Below, piece after piece: positions 21,621 through 32,723 of a stretch of DNA of 64,000 bases. The translations under genes and the position numbers were made by a program. The notes below the pieces were generated by a model that worked only from the letters and a program-made list of their open reading frames with translations, was not told the DNA's origin and did no database searches. Numbering within the stretch: position 1 is the first letter of the stretch; each line of letters starts with the position of its first letter. The DNA is from Pseudarthrobacter sp. Fe7 (GTDB lineage: Bacteria > Actinomycetota > Actinomycetes > Actinomycetales > Micrococcaceae): the NCBI GenBank assembly GCA_024372495.1, contig CP099977.1, forward strand, positions 868,001 through 932,000. Reading direction: 5' to 3'.

Positions 21621-23793
21621 ATGGTGTCTTCTGCCGCAAAACCACGTTCCACCCCGCCCCAATCCAGTCATGGCAAGGGAGCTGCGGTCCGGGACGCCGG
21701 GCGCCAGGGGATACCGGTGCCCTGGCAGCTGGCAGGCCTGGCAGCGCTCTTCCTGGGCCTCGCAGCAGCACTGATCTTCTCCGGCGCAGCAGCGGCCCGC
21801 AGCGTGGCCGACCCCGGAGCCCTGGTCCGCTGGGGACTTCCCATCAGCAAAGCCATCCACAACGTGTCCTTGGCGGCCGTAGTCGGGGGACTGATCTTCG
21901 CCGTTGGCATCCTTCCGAAGAACCTCCACGGGCGGAACGCCCGCGACCGGGACCGGGCAACGCGCACAGACAATGCGGCACCGGAACATCCCGCCTTTAC
22001 CCGCGCCCTGGCCGTGGCCGCCGTCGCGGGTGCTGTTTGGACCCTGTCCGCCATCGCGGTCCTGGTGCTTACTTATGCCGACGTAGCTGGGCAGGGACTG
22101 TCGGGCGATCCCGCTTTCACCCAGGCCCTTGTGTACTTCATGACGGACATCGACACGGGCAGGGCCTGGCTCGCCGTCACCATCATCGCCGCAGTGGTCA
22201 CAACGGCGCTCTTTGGTGTCCGGTCCCTCGGTGGCCTTGCCCTCACCCTCGTCCTTGCCCTCATCGGCCTGGTCCCCACCGCCCTTATAGGACACTCCTC
22301 CGCTCGTCTGACCACGAGGGCGCCATCAACTCGCTCGGCCTCCACCTGGTGGGGGTCAGCTCCTGGGTAGGCGGCATCATCATCCTGGCCCTGCTGTCCG
22401 GAATCCTGACCGGACCCAAGGCCGGGGTAGCCGCGGATATCACCGAACCCACCCTCAAGCGGTTCTCCACCCTGGCAGGGTTCGCCTTCGTCCTGGTCTT
22501 CGGCTCCGGCATCATCAACGCCAGCATCCGCGTCACCAACTGGTCCGATCTGTTCGGCTCTGCGTACGGGCAGTTGATCCTGGCGAAGACGGCCGCTGCG
22601 GTGGTGCTGGGCGGCATCGGCTTCATGCACCGGCAGTGGGTCATCCCGCAGCTGGGCCGCAAGGGTGCCACCATGTCCTCACGTCGGGTGCTCTGGCAGC
22701 TGGTCCTGGCGGAGCCTGCTGGTCATGGGCGCAACCTCGGGCATTGCCGTGGCCCTGGGCCGCTCCGCCCCGCCGCAGCCAACGGAGCCTGGCGCCCGAC
22801 GCCTCGCCCGCCTTCATCCTCAGCGGGTACGAGCCGCCCCCGGAGCTCACGCCCGAACGCTGGCTCACTGAATGGCGGCTGGACTGGATCTGGGTTGGCG
22901 TGGCGCTCTTCGGCCTGGTGACATACTTCCTGGGCGTTGCCAAGGTCCACCGCCGCGGCGACTCCTGGCAATGGTTTCGGTCCGTGAACTGGGTTATCGG
23001 CACAGTGGTGCTGACCTACATCACGTCCGGGCCGCCGTCGGTATACGGACGCATCCTGTTCTCCGCGCACATGGTGGACCACATGGCCCTGACCATGGTG
23101 GCCCCGATCTTCCTGGTGCTGGGCGCGCCGGTGACCCTGGCGCTGCGCGCCCTGCCAGCCCGAGGCGACGGATCACGCGGTGTCCGCGAGTGGATCCTGG
23201 TCTTCGTGCACTCGAAGTTCTCGCAACTGGTAACCCACCCGCTGTTCGCGGCAGCAAACTTTGCCGGCTCCATCATCCTGTTCTACTACTCGGACCTGTT
23301 CGGCTACGCGATGCGCGAGCACGTGGGCCACGAACTGATGAACCTGCACTTCCTGCTCACCGGGTACATCTTCGTGCTCAGCATGATCGGCAGCGACCCG
23401 CTGCCGCGCCGGGCCCCGTACCCCATGCGGCTGCTCCTTCTGCTGGCGACCATGGGCTTCCACGCCTTCTTCGGGGTGTCCATCATGGGCGGCACGGGGC
23501 TGATGGCTGCGGACTACTTCGGCAACCTGGGCCGCGCCTGGGGACCGTCGGCCCTCCTCGACCAGCAGGCCGGCGGCGCGGTGGCCTGGGGCATCGGTGA
23601 GGTGCCGACACTGCTGGTGGCGATCGGCGTGGCCATCATGTGGTCCAGGTCGGACCAGCGGGAGACCAAACGGGTGGACCGGGCGGCGGACAGGAATAAC
23701 GACGCCGATCTGACCGCTTACAACGATATGTTTGCCAAATTGGCCGAACGCGACGCCAGGATGGCTGAACGCAACAAGCTGGAAGGACGCTGA
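21621..23793 (+). CDS. CopD-CtaG fusion: copper-export/cytochrome oxidase assembly membrane protein
   Basis: After correction a 723-aa polytopic protein with two parts. The N-terminal part (about residues 30-400) is CopD-like (GLPISKAIHNVSLAAVVGG; GHSSASSDHEGAINSLGLHL, Met/His-poor core). The C-terminal part is a CtaG/caa3 assembly domain (FSAHMVDHMALTMVAPIFL; LMNLHFLLTGYIF; HAFFGVSIM) with conserved His. Breaks: one C lost near 22303, extra C at 22713-22717 and 22786-22790. The stop TGA overlaps the ATG of the thioredoxin/NHL gene. Likely role: copper handling for respiratory oxidase. ATG 21621 is the first start after the HU terminator; it could start slightly further in. Confidence 0.87.
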
Positions 23794-25818
23794 TGAGCGA
23801 AACCGTACGCACGCATGCCCGGGTCCGGGCCTCCGAACTGGTGGGCCGCAACTGGTTGAACACCGGCGGCAAGTCCTTGGACCTCGAAGCCTTGCGCGGC
23901 AAGATCGTGTTGCTCGACTTCTGGACCTTCTGCTGCATCAACTGCCTGCACGTCCTGGATGAGCTGCGGCCGCTCGAGCAGCAGTACTCCGACGTACTGG
24001 TGACGGTGGGCGTCCACTCACCCAAGTTCGAGCACGAGGCCGACCCCGTTGCACTCGCGGCCGCCGTGGAGCGCTACGAGATCCACCACCCCGTGCTGGA
24101 CGATCCCGAACTGGACACCTGGAAGGCGTACACCGCCCGCGCCTGGCCCACCCTGGTGGTCATCGACCCCGAGGGCTACATCGTGGCGCACCTCTCCGGT
24201 GAGGGCCACGCGGACGGGCTCGCCGTGCTGATCCCCGAACTTATCGCCGAGCACGAGGCAAAGGGCACCCTCCACCGCGGCTCCGGCCCGTACGTGGCGC
24301 CAGAGGCGACGTCCGGCACCCTTCGCTTCCCGGGCAAGGCGCTCTTCCTGCCGGCCGGACGCGGTTCCACGGCTTTGGCTGGAACGGCCGACGCCGGCAC
24401 GGCAGCAGGTGCCGCCGTCCAGGATGCTGCGGAGAAGGGGTCCTGGCTGGTCACCGACACCGGGCACCACCGCCTGGTAGAGCCTCGGAACCGACTTCGA
24501 GACCGTCCTTGCCACCTTCGGCTCGGGTATCAAGGGCTACGCCGATGGAGCCGCCGCGGGGGACACCGCCAGCGCACAGTTCAACGAGCCCCAGGGCCTT
24601 GTCCTGCTGCCGGAAGACGTGGCAGCCAAGGCGGGGTACGACGTCGTGATTGCCGACTCGGTCAACCACCGCCTTCGCGGACTGTCGCTGACGGACGGAA
24701 AGGCCTCAACCCTGGCTGGCAACGGCATCCAGCGCCTGCTGGAAACTGGGCCCGCCCGCGTGGACGAGGAAGGCGCCGGCTTCAGCGGCTCACTGGGCAC
24801 GGACCCGCTGGATGTCGCGCTGAGCTCGCCGTGGGATGTTGTGTGGTCCCGCAAGCTGAACGCGGTGGTGGTGGCCATGGCCGGTACGCACCAGATCTTC
24901 AGCTTTGATCCCGTGACGGGTGCCGTGGCGATTATCGCCGGCAACGGCCTGGAGGGACTCCTCGACGGCCCCGCCCACGAGTCCTGGTTCGCCCAGTCCT
25001 CCGGCCTCGCCGAAGACGCGGACGGGAACATCTGGGTAGCGGATTCCGAGACGTCCGCCCTCCGGAAGCTGGCCATTGCTGAGGATGCATCCATCACCGT
25101 GGAGTCCGCCGTGGGCAAGGGCCTGTTCGACTTCGGCTTCCGCGACGGCCCCGCCGCCGAAGCCCGCCTCCAGCACCCGCTCGGTGTCACAATCCTGCCC
25201 GACGGCTCCGTGGCCATCGCGGACACCTACAACGGAGCGGTGCGCCGCTACGACCCCGCTTCCGGCACGGTGTCCACCCTGGCCCGCGGCCTCGCCGAAC
25301 CCTCCGACGTGATCGTGGACCACACCCAGTCCGCCGGCTCCGAGCCCCTCCTGGTAGTGGTCGAGGCAAACAAGCACCAACTGGTGTACGTGCCTATCCC
25401 CAAGGAAGCGCAGCAAGTGGATGAGGGCGCGTCCCAGACCCACCGGCCCAAGAGCCCCGTGGCACCGGGCACGCTTGACCTGACCGTCCGCTTCACCGCT
25501 CCAACCGGGCAGAAGCTCGATGACCGCTGGGGTGATCCCACGCAGCTGAAGATCTCCTCCACCCCGCCTGGGCTGCTGGTGTCCGGTGGGGGCACCTCGG
25601 TGGGCCTGTTGCGCACCCTGGAGCTGTCCCCTGACGTTCCAGAGGGCGTGCTGCACATTACCGCCCGCGCCGCGGCCTGCGACGGCCCCGAGACCGAGGA
25701 CGGCGAGATCCCGGACCACGCCGCGTGCCACCTGTACCAGCAGGACTGGGGTATCCCCGTGGTCCTGCAGGCCGACGGGGATACCGAACTGGTCCTGGAC
25801 CTGCGCGGCATGGACTGA
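23793..25818 (+). CDS. Thioredoxin-like protein with C-terminal NHL repeats
   Basis: A 674-aa protein after removing one extra C at 24481-24485. Residues 1-160 form a TlpA/AhpC-like thioredoxin domain with FWTFCCINCLHV, so the redox pair is C-I-N-C, and an ARAWPTLVVID cis-Pro segment. Residues about 220-480 contain NHL-type beta-propeller repeats (DSVNHRLRGL; WVADSETSALRKL; IADTYNGAVRRY). No signal peptide is visible, so a cytoplasmic place is likely. It is translationally coupled to the CopD-CtaG gene. The combination resembles NHLRC2-type proteins; the substrate is unknown. Confidence 0.88.
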
Positions 25819-26037
25819 CCCGCCTCGTTTGACTGTTGGAAGGCTGCGGCCTGTGACTACGCGTCACGGGCAGCAGCCTTTTGCGTCTTCGGACTTCAGG
25901 CCGCCGCGGGATTCCGGGGAACACATCGGCTGAAAGGCTGGAAAGCGTGCCCGGCGTGACGCGGTGAGCGTCCTCCGCTGTCCACATATGGCCGGCGGGA
26001 GCTGCCCTGGGGTGACAGGGAGAGCCAACATGGCCGC

Positions 26038-26889
26038 ATGGATGCACTCAAAGCGCTGGAAACCTGCTGCGGAGCCTGCCCGAAGGCCTGCACTGGCAAG
26101 ACTGGGGGTAGATGACGCTGCGCTCCGGCGCGCCGTCCGGGCAGGAGTCCTGCAGCCGGCGCGGGGACTCTATGCGCTTCCGGCAGCGTCCCAGGACTTG
26201 GTGGCCGCCCTGCGGACCGGGAGCTTTTGACCTGCTCAAGTGCCGCAGCTGCCCACAGCCTCTGGTCGCTGCCCTCGGACGGGCGACGCCACGTTTACCA
26301 CCGCCGCCGTGAAGCCGTGCTTGCAGGCGGCGTCCACCATGCAGGGCTCCTGCTGCCGCCCTCCCGTCTTCAGCCGGTGGCGGCCTTGGCGGACGTGCTG
26401 ATTCACGCGCTGCGCTGCCTGCCCTTCCCGGAGTCGCTGGTGATGGTCGAGTGTGCCGTGGGCCGCGGCGACATGACTGTTGATTTCCTGCGCCAGCGGC
26501 TGCCCGGGAAACGCAACGGAAAAGCAAGGGCAGTGCTGGAGTGGGTGGATACGGGGGCGGACTCCCTGCTTGAGACTTTGGCTCGGACGTATTTCCGGCA
26601 GGCCGGTATCCGGGTTCAGGCCCAGGTTTACCTGGAGCGGGTGGGGTCCGTGGACCTGCTGCTGGATGGTTGGCTTGTAGTGGAGTTGGATGGCCGCCAC
26701 CACGCGGATTGGAAGCAGGTCCAGAAGGACCACCGCCGGAACAACGAGTCTGTCCTGCAGGGGTATACGGCCCTGCGGTACTACTACGCAGACGTGGTGT
26801 TCCACCCGCAGGAGATGGTGGACCAGGTCTTGGCCGTCCTGAAGCGGCCACGACAAGCGACTGCTGCCGTCACGCAGAGCAGGGTTTAA
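26038..26889 (+). CDS. DUF559-type protein (Vsr-like nuclease fold) with N-terminal winged-helix-like region
   Basis: A 283-aa protein after correction of an extra C at 26073-26077 and one T lost in the TTTT run near 26224. The N-terminus (GVDDAALRRAVRAG... ARGLYALP) is the AbiEi-antitoxin/HTH-like domain commonly found before DUF559. The C-terminus holds the DUF559 core (GSVDLLLDGWLVVELDGRHHADW...DHRRNN), where E, D and the later residues match the Vsr/restriction-type active site. Function is unknown in most actinobacteria, which often carry several copies; no partner gene stands next to it. Confidence 0.82.
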
Positions 26890-26905
26890 GACAAGTGAAA
26901 CAGCG

Positions 26906-26929
26906 GGAACCCCGGAATCCCGGGGTTCC
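26906..26929 (+). terminator. Terminator between the DUF559 gene and the convergent gene
   Basis: Perfect 10-base hairpin GGAACCCCGG AATC CCGGGGTTCC, able to work in both directions between two convergent genes. Confidence 0.8.
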
Positions 26930-26984
26930 ACTTCGGAAGTGACCCCAAAAGGATGCCCGGCGTGACGCCAGTTTGGCAGGAGGC

Positions 26985-27983
26985 CTAGAAGCTCAGCATC
27001 GGGGTGACCTTGACCGTGTCGCCGGCGACGTCCAGGCGGGTGGTGAAGCTGAAGTCCACCTCGGCGTCCAGCGGGTACCAGGCGCCGGTGAAGGAGTTCT
27101 GCTGGAGCGCCTCGACCTTGGCCTTGCCATCCAGCGGTGACACTACCCATCGGCCGTCGAACGGCTCCACCGATACCCCCGGGTACTGGGTGACGGTCCA
27201 TTTTATGGTGCCGTCCTGGACCCTGTTGTTGCTGGCGTAGTAGAAGGGGCAGTCCGGCTGGAGCTTCTGTTCCTTAACGGCTTCCGCGGCGCAGCCGTCC
27301 AGGAATTCCCTGACCTTGGCCGCAACATCTTTCTTGAGCTTGTCCGTGGCTTGGGTCAGCAGGTTGAGCGGGGCCACCGGGGCGTCCTTGGAGGTGACCG
27401 TGGCACGGGTGGCGGGAGCCGAGAAGTACTGCCCGTCCAGGGAGGCCTCGTACTCGCCCGGGTAGAACACGGCGAAGGAATTGCGGCCGTTGGGCATGTT
27501 CACCGGGACCCCGTTCAGCGCGGCTTCATTGCCGTTGACCACGGTGATGTCAACGGTGGGCAGCCGCGACGGGACGAAGGCCCAGGTGTTGAAGAACAGC
27601 CACTCGGCACCGGTCTTCTGCAGCAGGAATTCCGTGTGCAGCCGGCTGCCGTCGATGGTGTATTCCATGGGCACCATCACCTGGTTTCCCGGGCGTTCCT
27701 CGGGATCGCCGATGGCCACATTGGTGACGCGGGATGCCGCAGTCTGCAACCCGGTGCCGTCCAGCATGGCCGCGTTGCTGGGCGGAACCCCGGCGCGCAG
27801 GATCCCCAGCGCCCGGCCGCCGTCCCCGCTCTTCAACGCATCCAGGTATTCCCTGACCGGTTGCTGCGGACTGGCCACCGTATTGTTCACGACGTTGATG
27901 GCCACCACGGCTCCGGCGATGGCAAGCATGAGGCCCAGCAGCCATCCGGCCGCGATCCTCACCAACGCTTGACTCATCTGCAC
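26985..27983 (-). CDS. Hypothetical membrane-anchored secreted protein
   Basis: A 332-aa protein with one N-terminal membrane helix (VRIAAGWLLGLMLAIAGAVVAINVV) and a large outer part. No family is recognised with certainty. Two Cys (DGCAAEA ... PDCPFYY) about 20 residues apart could form a disulfide outside the cell. The segment after the helix (PVREYLDALKSGDGGRALGIL) looks like the NTF2-like DUF4878 type of lipoprotein domain. Alternative ATG at 27977 omits two residues. It lies between a convergent DUF559 gene and the HerA-like gene on the same strand. Confidence 0.75.
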   Translation of the reverse strand: MQMSQALVRIAAGWLLGLMLAIAGAVVAINVVNNTVASPQQPVREYLDALKSGDGGRALGILRAGVPPSNAAMLDGTGLQTAASRVTNVAIGDPEERPGNQVMVPMEYTIDGSRLHTEFLLQKTGAEWLFFNTWAFVPSRLPTVDITVVNGNEAALNGVPVNMPNGRNSFAVFYPGEYEASLDGQYFSAPATRATVTSKDAPVAPLNLLTQATDKLKKDVAAKVREFLDGCAAEAVKEQKLQPDCPFYYASNNRVQDGTIKWTVTQYPGVSVEPFDGRWVVSPLDGKAKVEALQQNSFTGAWYPLDAEVDFSFTTRLDVAGDTVKVTPMLSF

Positions 27984-28129
27984 GTTCTACACAGTAACGT
28001 CAGTGCGGACTCACTCTAAAGTTGGTGTCCCCTAATCTGCCGGGCAACGCCCGTTTAACTCCCGACGGCGGGGCGCCGGGACTGCGTCAAGGAAGCCGTG
28101 GGCGGCCTTCCGCGGCACCGGGCGCAAGG

Positions 28130-29887
28130 TCAGCGGCGTCGGCGGCGGGACGATGTGCCGAACACTCCGCGGAGCAGTTCGCGTCCCAGCTGCGTGCCCA
28201 TGGACCGTGCCATGCTCTTCAGCCCGCCGCCCAGGGCGCCGCCGAGTACTCCGCCGAGGTCGCCCATCATGCCGCCCGCTTGCGGCTCCGGCTGGCGGGG
28301 CTCCGGCTTCGGGGCCCGCGGCGTCCTGCCGCTCGGCGTGGAGGGTGCAATGTCCTCCGGCGCGCTGTGCTGGGATTCGGGGGCCTGGGCGGGCCGGCTG
28401 CTGGGTCGGCCAAGGATTTCCTCCTCGATCCGGCGGGCCTCGGCGTCCACGTCGTACGCACCGGCAGGGGCACCGGGGCCGGCGCCCTGAGCTCCGGCAG
28501 CAGAATCAGAAGCCGCCGGTCCTGTGGGGGCTGCTGCCTTGCCCGTCAGCTTCTCGTACGCGGAGGGGTTGTCCACGGCGGTCCCGTACTTGGCCAGCAG
28601 CGCCGAACCCGCCACCGTGCTGCGGACCAGGGATTCCTCGGCGGGCCCCATCACGGATTCCGGTGCCCGGAGCCGGGTGAGTGCTACCGGGGTGGGCGCC
28701 CCTTTTTCGTTCATGACCGTGATGACGGCCTCGCCAATGCCCGCCGAGGTCAGTGTCTCTTCGAGGTCATAGTCGCTGAGCGGGAAGGTGGACACCGTCG
28801 CCTTGAGCGCCTTGGCGTCCTCGGGGGTGAACGCGCGGAGGGCGTGCTGGACCCGGTTGGCCAGCTGGCCCAGGACGTCGGCAGGGACATCCTTGGGGGT
28901 CTGGGTCACGAAGAAGATGCCCACACCCTTGGAACGGATCAGCCGGACGGTGGTGGTGATGGCGTCCAGGAAGGCTTTGCTGGCGCCGTTGAAGAGGAGG
29001 TGGGCCTCGTCCAGGAAGAACACCAGCTTGGGCTTGTCCAAGTCGCCGGCCTCGGGGAGGTCCTCGAACAGGTCAGCCAGCAGCCACATCAAGAATGTGG
29101 AAAACAGCATGGGCTTGGTCTGCAGGGTGGGCAGCCCAGGCAGGTGACCACGCCTCGCCCGTCCGGGGCGGTGCGCAGCAGTTCGGCGGTATCGAACTCC
29201 GGCTCGCCGAAAAACTTTTCCAGCCCCTGCGCTTCGAGGTTCACGATCTCCCGCAGGATCACGCCGGCGGTTGCCTTGGACAGGCCGCCGAGGCTCCTCC
29301 AGCTTTTCCTTGCCCTCGTCCGAGGTGAGGAACTGGATGACGGCGCGGAGGTCCTTGAGGTCGATCAGCTCCAGGCCGTTCTTGTCCGCAAAGTAGAAGA
29401 CCAGCTGCAGGCTGGACTCCTGGGTGTCATTCAGTTCCATGATCCGCGAGAGCAGGATGGGCCCGAACGAGGTCACCGTGGCGCGGACCGGAACACCGTT
29501 GCCGTCGCCGCCCAGCGCCAGGAATTCCACCGGGAACGCCTTGCCCTCCCAGGGCTGGCCGATGCTTTGGGTGCGGGCGGTCAGTTTGTCGTTGCCGGCC
29601 GCGGCCGTCGCCAGGCCAGAGAGGTCACCTTTGATGTCGGCCAGGAACACGGGGACGCCGGCGGTGGACAGCTGTTCGGCCATCATGTGCAGTGTGACGG
29701 TCTTGCCCGTACCGGTGGCACCGGCCACCAGCCCGTGCCGGTTCATCATGGCCAGGGGCAAACGCACCGGCGCGTCCTTGTGGAGCTCGCCGTCGATGAT
29801 GGCGGCTCCCAGTTCGATGGTGGCGCCTTCCAGCGTGTAGCCCTGCTGGATGGTGGCAAGCTTCTCTGCTGTGGTTTTGGTGGCCAT
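28130..29887 (-). CDS. HerA/DUF853-type ATPase
   Basis: A 585-aa P-loop ATPase. Walker A is GATGTGKTVT (about residue 57), Walker B lies in KLVFFLDEAHLLF and a sensor-like FFVTQTPKDVP follows. The C-terminal fifth is Pro/Ala-rich and low-complexity, ending in five arginines. The middle is out of frame between 29291-29295 (AGGCT, extra base) and 29133-29138 (an AGCTCC read as AGCCC, one base lost), so the two errors cancel; the corrected text reads EELGGLS...VVTCLELPTL. DUF853 proteins are HerA-like DNA translocases or helicases. No NurA-like nuclease gene stands nearby. Confidence 0.87.
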   Translation of the reverse strand: MATKTTAEKLATIQQGYTLEGATIELGAAIIDGELHKDAPVRLPLAMMNRHGLVAGATGTGKTVTLHMMAEQLSTAGVPVFLADIKGDLSGLATAAAGNDKLTARTQSIGQPWEGKAFPVEFLALGGDGNGVPVRATVTSFGPILLSRIMELNDTQESSLQLVFYFADKNGLELIDLKDLRAVIQFLTSDEGKEKLEEPRRPVQGNRRRDPAGDREPRSAGAGKVFRRAGVRYRRTAAHRPGRARRGHLPGLPTLQTKPMLFSTFLMWLLADLFEDLPEAGDLDKPKLVFFLDEAHLLFNGASKAFLDAITTTVRLIRSKGVGIFFVTQTPKDVPADVLGQLANRVQHALRAFTPEDAKALKATVSTFPLSDYDLEETLTSAGIGEAVITVMNEKGAPTPVALTRLRAPESVMGPAEESLVRSTVAGSALLAKYGTAVDNPSAYEKLTGKAAAPTGPAASDSAAGAQGAGPGAPAGAYDVDAEARRIEEEILGRPSSRPAQAPESQHSAPEDIAPSTPSGRTPRAPKPEPRQPEPQAGGMMGDLGGVLGGALGGGLKSMARSMGTQLGRELLRGVFGTSSRRRRR

Positions 29888-29934
29888 GGCGCCAGCTTAG
29901 CGGCGTCACCCCTTCTGGCGGGCAGGCCGGGCAG

Positions 29935-30471
29935 TCAATTTTTCGGCAGCTCCTTGGTGAATGCCAGCGGCCCGATGGTTTCCGGGTCTGCATCCAGGTC
30001 AAACTGCGCCTGGTACCCCGTGGCAAGGTAGAGGTGTTTGGCTTCCGGCTGGCGCGGCCCGGTGGTGAGGTAGAGCCGGGTGTAGCCGCGGGCGGCGGCC
30101 AGGGCCTCGAGCTCGGCCAGCACCACCCGGCCCAAACCACGACGGCGGTGGGCTGGGTCCGTCCAGATCCGCTTCAGTTCCGCCGTGGTTTGGTCATACC
30201 GGCGGAACGCCCCGCCGGCGATCGACTCGCCAGCCTCCTGGAAGACCAGGAGGGCACCGTCCGGTCCTTCGAATTCCGCCGCCGGATAGCGGTTCAGCTC
30301 GTCCGCGGCGGCGGTGCGCCCGAACAGGTCCCCGTAGCGCGTGTCATATTCGACGGCGAGTTGGTCCAGGAGCGGCCGGACCCGGGGATCGTGCATGGGC
30401 AGGCTGAGGACGGACAGGGTGCTGCGGTCCAGGGGGTGGGTTGGAGCCCGGGTTCTGCGGTCACTGGTCAT
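29935..30471 (-). CDS. GNAT-family N-acetyltransferase
   Basis: A 178-aa GNAT with acetyl-CoA motif RRRGLGRVVLAEL, a preceding strand ELKRIWTDP and a C-terminal YLTTGPRQPEAKHLYLATGY segment. ATG 30471 lies 14 bases after the stop of the FAD/NAD(P)-binding gene, so the two are probably one transcript. The substrate is not visible. Given the organosulfur-like genes nearby, an amino-acid N-acetylation step is possible but unproven. An internal Met (LSLPMHDPR) would give a shorter protein closer to the domain. Confidence 0.85.
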   Translation of the reverse strand: MTSDRRTRAPTHPLDRSTLSVLSLPMHDPRVRPLLDQLAVEYDTRYGDLFGRTAAADELNRYPAAEFEGPDGALLVFQEAGESIAGGAFRRYDQTTAELKRIWTDPAHRRRGLGRVVLAELEALAAARGYTRLYLTTGPRQPEAKHLYLATGYQAQFDLDADPETIGPLAFTKELPKN

Positions 30472-30484
30472 TCCTTATCACGGG

Positions 30485-32481
30485 TCAGTTCTTCGCGGCT
30501 GCGGCTGGTTCTGGAGTTGCTGGTTCCGGACCAATTGTGGCGGACGCCGGCTCTGAGGTGATGTCCCTGGCCGCGCCGAGGATGGTGCGGGCCAGGGCAT
30601 CGTTTTCCCGGAACGGTGCGGCGTTGCTGTTGGGCCGGGCAAAGGCGCCGGCACCCCAGCCGGACGTTCCCGGGCCGATGCCGAAAATCCGGTCCTGGGG
30701 TTTGCCGTCCGCATCCACCAGTTGGTGCTGCCGTGAGACCAGCAGTTTTCCGGTGGAGTGGATGCCGTCCGAGGTCAGCAGCTGCTGCTCGCTTCCCAAA
30801 CCGGTTCGGTGCAGCGAGGCGAGCACCGGGTTGAGCGAGCGGGCAACGGATGTGGACGGGAGCCTTGCCTCGATCAGTGCCGTGGCTGACACCGTGACCC
30901 CGGACTGCCGCGATGTGGCAACGAAGGTCCCTGTGGTTTCGTCGGCGGTCACGTCCAGGCCCGGGCCCAGGAACTGCAGCAGGCCGGCCCGGTGCAGCGC
31001 GAGCATTTGGCGGAGCCGGTGCGGCGGGGGCCCGGAATCGACGAAGCTGAAGAAGCCGTGCCACCAGCCATGGACTACCTGCTGGGAGCGCGCGTTCAAC
31101 CGCTCCGGCGGAACCACCCGGCCCACTTCCATATATACGTGCAGCAGGGCCAGGAACAGGGCGAGCGTCTCCGGATGGTCCGGGCTGTCACGCAGGGCAA
31201 GGTCGTGTTCGATGTAGCCGGCCACGGCGCCCTGCACGTCCTGGTGGTCCGTGAAGGTGCGGCCGTCGAAGGGCCGGTCCAGCCGCTCCAGGTCCAGATG
31301 CAGGTCTGGGCCGGGGACCGCCGCGGCAACCAGGTCCGCGCGTTCGCTGCTGTACCAGTCCAGCCCGGCGTAGGCGGCAGCGAACTCATCCCATCCCATG
31401 GCGCTGCGCTCCGGGCTGCCGGTGAGGATCTCCCGGTAGTAGTAGTAACCGGATTCCTTGGCAATCAGCGGCCATAGGTGCTGGTGGAAGTCCAGTTCGC
31501 CGTGCTGCTGCAGCAGGGATTCCACCGCCGCGGCCGTAAAGAACCGCGGCGCCCCCGGAGTCTGGCCCCGCAGGGCTGCGGAAATCTTCGAGTGGTACGG
31601 CACGCCGCGCCGGGAGCCGGCCCACAGCCGTGGCTCCCGTCCGGACGGAAGGTAGCGCAGCCCGCCGTCGTCCGTCTCCTCAAACCTGCCGCCGCGCCCT
31701 CTATGAGCAGGACCAGCAGATCAACGAATCCAAGGCCCATCCCGGAGACGATCACGTCCTGCCCGGCGGCGACGGGGGAGTAGTCGACGTCGGTGGTGTA
31801 GCTGGGTGCCGCGTGGTAACCGCCGTGCCGGGCGGCGAAGTCAGAGTAGCCGGCGGAAACGGCGTCCGGTTGGGAATCGGTGTGGCCCAGGGCGGTCACC
31901 ACGATGTCCGCGTGCAGCGTCCGGCCGTTGGCCGGCTCCACCTCATGTCCGCCGTCGGGCCCGGCCGTAATGCCCACGGCAGTGGTCCGGTGGACGGTCA
32001 CACTGCGGCCCAGCGATTTGGCAGCCCGGCGGAAGAACCACTCCAAATACTGGCTCTGCAGTTGGCGGGTGGGGAAGGTAGTGCCGTCCAGTGTCCGGAG
32101 CTGGTCCCAGAGCTGCTGCGGGAAGTCCGGCACGTCGATGATGGACGCGTCCAGCACGCCGGCGGCCCACTGCGCAAGACCCGGTCCGGGAGCGGCCGGC
32201 CCCTCGCAGTCCACCGATCCGTCGGTAAACATGGTGATGTCCGCCGCCATCGAATTCAGCAGGAGGCCGGGATCCTGGTGGTACCGCCAGATGCGGCCCG
32301 AGCCAGGAACGTGCGGCTCCACCACATGGATCTGCAGCGGGCCGGCGAAGACGTCCGGGCGGTTGGCCGCGATCCGTTCCAGCACCCCGGCCGTGCGCGG
32401 TCCGCCGCCAATGAAGACGATGGCCGGAATGGTGGCTGGCATGGGTACTCCTGACGGCAGGACGGGGGATTGAGTGCCCAT
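30485..32481 (-). CDS. FAD/NAD(P)-binding oxidoreductase, frame-interrupted
   Basis: An N-terminal Rossmann motif (IVFIGGGPRTAGVLERI), then HVVEPHVPGSGRIWR and LLNSMAADITMFTD, mark the FAD-NAD(P)-binding family related to flavin monooxygenases. A second nucleotide motif follows (VIVSGMGLGFVDLLV). The frame breaks near 31690, where restoring one G (GGCGCGGGCGGC) joins the two halves to 665 aa, or 652 aa if the inner ATG at 32442 is used. That ATG is directly before the Rossmann strand and is the better start. It is divergent from the ABC importer operon and probably belongs to the same pathway. Confidence 0.82.
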
Positions 32482-32723
32482 GCTAGGCAGCGGTGACGAC
32501 GGCGGTCGAGCACCTGGTCACGCCCGTTAACCCCGCGTCACGGCGGGTCAAACGACGCAAAAAACCGACTCATGACGCTCTGCGAAGCCGCGTGAACTAT
32601 TGCAACCCGCCGCCTTGCTGGCCTGTTCCGGCCGGTCCTAGATTTGCAGCCAGCATCGGTCCATACGGTCCCAACCCGGGCTGTGGCCCAACTGGAAAAC
32701 GACGAAGAGAAGCGAGGTGGCGC

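Noticed and set aside
28022..30031. A 669-codon plus-strand open frame opposite the HerA-like gene
   Set aside because: Antisense shadow of a well-supported ATPase; no recognisable domains.
32482..32723. A SAM or T-box type riboswitch before the amino-acid ABC operon
   Set aside because: I could not find the conserved core of any riboswitch class that I know; only unremarkable GC-rich sequence with a ribosome site is seen.
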